This document shows positions 60,660 to 64,000 of a stretch of DNA of 64,000 nt, piece after piece; the stretch's first letter is position 1; every line of letters begins with the position of its first letter. The stretch is from Pseudoscleropodium purum (taxonomy: Eukaryota > Streptophyta > Bryopsida > Hypnales > Brachytheciaceae). Location of the stretch: NCBI GenBank assembly GCA_963969395.1, contig OZ017804.1, forward strand, positions 12,524,001-12,588,000, read 5' to 3'. A model generated the notes under the pieces. The model searched no databases. It saw only the letters and a list, made by a program, of their open reading frames with translations, and was not told the origin of the DNA. A program made the position numbers and the translations under genes.

Positions 60660-61510
60660 CAATTTTTGACATAATTTTTAAATTTTCTTGAGACCAAAAT
60701 CACATTAGCTTTCTATGAATATGATTTTCTTATTATTGAAATAGGTGACAAGGATTAAAAGTTATGCCACCCTAAGTCTTCAATGCAATTCACTAGGCAA
60801 TACAAAAAAATCACAAAAAATTAAATTTTTTTAATTAATTTTTTCTCAAAGACTATATTTTGTTTACATGTGAAGCTTTGTTTCATTTAGTGATGTGAAA
60901 GTTATGGAATTTTTTTTTATTTACAAGCAATCATTGTATCATCTTCAAAAATATAACTTGCAGGATTCATTTTTAAGCTCAATTTTCACTTTTCTCCAAA
61001 AAATAAAGTTCTACGTAGTTGACATTGCTTGTAGTACAATCTCAACACTCGAATTAGTGATGACATCAATTCCATCTTACATAATATTAATGATTTATTT
61101 TTTCTCTCTATCTTATACCAACTTAATAATTTTTTTAAGAATGAAATCAAGTGTTTTAAGAAAAATTCTAACCTCAATTCACTTCTTCAACATAAAAAAA
61201 TTTAAAAATTTGAAACAAGCAATGCAAAAATTTTAAGTTAAGATGATTCAAAGCTAAAAAATTTAACTAAGTAAGTTGCAAAAAAACTTGTTTTTTTCAC
61301 TTTAAATGTAACTATCTTGCAAAGCTGCAATCTAGGTGGTTAAAGTTTATGAAACTTTTCCTACACATTTTCATATTAGTCTAATGCAAGATGATGTGGT
61401 CAAATATAAAGAATTTTTTTTAAGACTTTTCTACTCTTTGCAATAGAAATGGCAATTTTGAGTGTTTTTCAAATGTTGAAAAAAAACTTAGGGCTTAAGA
61501 GTCAATCTTT
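60660..61510 (+). repeat. Dispersed AT-rich repeat family, copy at 60.8 kb
   Basis: Counterpart of the 9.27-9.96 kb copy. A 113-codon open frame inside it (60895-61236) is not conserved in the other copy and is an effect of AT-rich composition. Confidence 0.55.
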
Positions 61511-61799
61511 AAGAGTGCAATATTATTTTTAGAGGTACCTTTTTCCACTAGCTTAGGGGATTTTTAGAGGTTCAATTGGATTCTTATATTTGTAGGCTAT
61601 ATATTTTAGCATATGTATATGGATCAATAGATTCAATTGTTTAGAATGACTAAAATAACCATTTTTGCTTTGGCGGATCTTTGGCACCCTATTGTTGCAA
61701 AATATGATACAAATACCTTTTATCCATTCCTATTCTTATGGTTGAGTTTGTTTGTGTAATAAGATATTCAACGTTGGGAAAAATATTGACTCCTTAGTT

Positions 61800-62430
61800 T
61801 TGAAGGATGTTGCATTTGCCATCAAAAATTGTTTCATACACAAAATCACTTGGCAATAGATAAAGGCTATTGGACATCCAAATGAATTTTTTTTACCTTT
61901 TCACCTTTTGTGGGTGTTGTAGATGGCATACATGTTACCATATCCAAACCCAAGTTTGGGATTGTTGGCTATTCTTACTTCAAATTAGGTGTCTATACAC
62001 TAAACTATCAAGTGGTGGTACATTCCAATGGATGATTTCTCAATTGTATCTAAGGATGCCCAGGAGCACAAATGATGCTAGGAGTTTTTGGTGTTCTTCA
62101 TTGTATGGGAAAGCAAATATTAACCATGGTCTTTTTGAAGCTTGACATGTAGATGGGTTTTCACTTTACATGCTTGGTGATTTCCACTACCCATTGCTTC
62201 TATGGTTGATGATTCTACAAAGAGATATAGGTCAAGTCACTATTGTTGAGTAGTTATTGAGTAGTTGAAAGCTATAGAGAGGGCAACGCATTGCAGAAAA
62301 TGCAATTGGGATACTAAAGCAAAGTTTCTATGAATTGCTTTTTAATCTAGTTTGTTAGTCATTTTTCTCTTTGATTTGATCATTTATTGCTATTCTTCTG
62401 CAATTGTATAAAAAGGTTGAGTATTTCTTG
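61800..62430 (+). pseudogene. PIF/Harbinger-type transposase (DDE) fragment, decayed
   Basis: One frame reads VVDGIHVTISKPKF...YTLNYQVVVHSNG from 61916 (first catalytic Asp at 61922-61924), then breaks. A second frame (61870 onward) gives RSTNDARSFWCSSLYGKA and, after a stop, LYMLGDFHYPLLLWLM. Further on comes RIAENAIGILKQSFYELL (about 62285-62340), the usual site of the last catalytic acid. This order (VDG, NDAR, LGD..YPLL, ENA.G.LK) is that of PIF/Harbinger transposases (DDE_Tnp_4). At least one frameshift and several stops make it inactive. The N-terminal half and element ends were not recognised. Confidence 0.75.
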
Positions 62431-64000
62431 TAAGAATTTTGATTAGAAAAGCTAGGTCTAAGTTGATATAGTTGATGATGATGCTTTTATGTAAGAGCCT
62501 AGAGATGACAAAGTCACGTGTGAAGATAATCCATCTGAGAACTTGGACAATGGTCTAAGAAGAAACTGTTTAGGAATTTATCTAGTGCAACAAAGGAATT
62601 TTGCAGTACCAGGGAACATTATAAATTTTTAAATTTTCTTCTTAGTATTTTCTAGTGCAATGTGTTTATTTCTAAAATTTAACCTTGCTATTGCACACTA
62701 GTTGCACACTATTGCAAATATAAGAAGAACAAATTTTAGAAACAAACACATTTCTAGTGTGTAATGAACAACTAGTGTTCATTGGTGTACTTAAGTGCTT
62801 ACTTTGTGAAGTTGCACTAATTGTTTAAAGAAGGAATAATAGAGTGTTGCATATGCATACAAAAAAAAGTTGGCAATAAGGCAGTATGTGGTGGTGCAAG
62901 ATATAATTTCATTTGAAGTTTGTTTTCTTAAAACTCTTAACATTTTAGTCACTTGTCTATACTAAGTGGCTACATTTGCATTCAATGTAATACATCTATA
63001 TTGCATGCATTTGCAAGAGACTAATGAGTGAAGGAAGATGTCTAGTATTGTTAAAAAGAGGAAATAGTTGTACAAAGACTTGTAGTTCTATATGTAGCCA
63101 AGGCATCTATCTCTATAACGTGATCATCATATGCCTTCATATTGTTAAGGGAGATTTCCATATGTGGAAGGGACAAAGTATTCGAAAATATGGACATATT
63201 CAATCCCCTACTAAAGATGGAGGAAAATTGAGCTAATTAGCTCACGACTTCTTTTTGCTTAAGATGGCTAAGTATGCATTGTTGTTGGCAATTTGAGAGC
63301 TCTTATAAAACCTCATATCTTTCTCACGTTGGTAGAGCATTTGCTTGCTAAAGATTTTAAATGGCACTTTGATTTTGTGTCTTTCTATGTCTCGTGAAGT
63401 CTCACATGTGTTCCACATTTAGAAGACCATCACCTCCTTTCTGGCTTTCATGATAATGTTGTGTCTAGATTTATTTTTGTGCCTCACTATCATATTTCCT
63501 AGCCTTGTCTTAATAGTAAAGTTGAATGTTTCAATGCTATTAAGGATGTGCAGTGTCACTCCTAGAAGTAGTTTATTCATTGGATGAGGGATGCTACAAG
63601 GTGTGGCTATTGATTTAGGCAAAATAAACAAATTTTGTTGTTGCTTCAAATGAGATTGTGAACCATTAGATGGTTCTTCAATTTCCACCCCTTCACCTAC
63701 TTACTCTCCTTGTGTTTGATGCATCTTGTGATGGTTGCCCTTGATAATTACCATCACCTTTGTATACAAAATCATAAATGTGCAAGGGATTCATTTAGGG
63801 GTTTGCCAAACCATTTGTTAATGGCTTCATAAAACTCTTTTGGAAAAACTCTTTGGAAGAATTTAGATCACCCTTTCAATCAATTGGATTGAGATCCCAA
63901 TACTTCATCATATTCCACCCAATTATGGAGTAAAAATCAATATATGACGTAGCAATAGATGAAATTCACCTATTCAACAATGCCATGAGTTCCTTAGGTT
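62431..64000. other. AT-rich DNA after the Harbinger pseudogene; no supported gene
   Basis: Contains a small imperfect hairpin (62660-62751) and short frames only. A minus-strand frame at 63419-63688 and related broken text to 64000 might be the accessory ORF of the neighbouring Harbinger element, but no motif proves it. Confidence 0.4.

Larger units (their letters stand above)
58692..61799. other. Intergenic DNA right of the inverted duplication; no gene seen
   Basis: Medium GC to about 59360, then AT-rich with a MITE-like segment and a dispersed repeat copy. A minus-strand frame at 58769-58996 (KLSRWLNFDITYWKQRK) is unrecognised. Confidence 0.45.

Noticed and set aside
60895..61236. 113-codon frame inside a dispersed repeat
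   Set aside because: The homologous repeat at 9.3 kb does not keep the frame.

Overview
This looks like nuclear DNA from a land plant. The three genes that can be supported have short GT-AG introns and encode plant-type TPX2-domain (WAVE-DAMPENED2-like) microtubule proteins. They sit as GC-rich islands in a very AT-rich, gene-poor background of decayed transposons and diverged repeats. A moss or another non-seed plant would fit, but nothing here fixes the lineage, so that is inference only.

Layout. 1-6.04 kb: a 1,682-bp direct duplication carrying two decayed minus-strand copies of an unrecognised coiled-coil gene. 6-23 kb: AT-rich repeats, including a roughly 1-kb foldback element (12.89-13.88 kb), a 63-65-bp tandem repeat in two clusters, and several copies of a dispersed repeat family. 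24.1-27.84 kb: a hAT transposase pseudogene. 27.9-36.7 kb: AT-rich, with a small Stowaway-like element. 36.8-40.9 kb: a CpG-rich block, three diverged tandem repeats and gene A (5 exons, plus strand, 369 aa). 42-47.9 kb: AT-rich. 47.9-49.04 kb: a decayed gene resembling an RPA1-type OB-fold/zinc-ribbon protein. 49.27-58.69 kb: a large inverted duplication carrying gene B (plus strand, 332 aa) and gene C (minus strand), tail to tail around a 2,541-bp AT-rich spacer. 61.8-62.43 kb: a PIF/Harbinger transposase pseudogene. The rest to 64 kb is AT-rich with no gene I recognise.

A, B and C form one local family. A is the diverged member. B and C are the same gene in opposite orientations, with coding exons that read as identical. 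C, however, has about 1,264 extra bases in intron 1. Those bases hold a 37-codon, in-frame coiled-coil block with good splice sites on both sides. B and C may therefore encode two forms of one protein differing by a coiled-coil exon. All three are expected to bind or bundle microtubules; no other pathway is visible. The unrelated pseudogenes share one decay signature: nearly all nonsense codons are explained by C-to-T or G-to-A changes at CAG, CAA, CGA or TGG, as expected of methylated, silenced DNA.

I saw no rRNA or tRNA gene, CRISPR array or bacterial-type operon.
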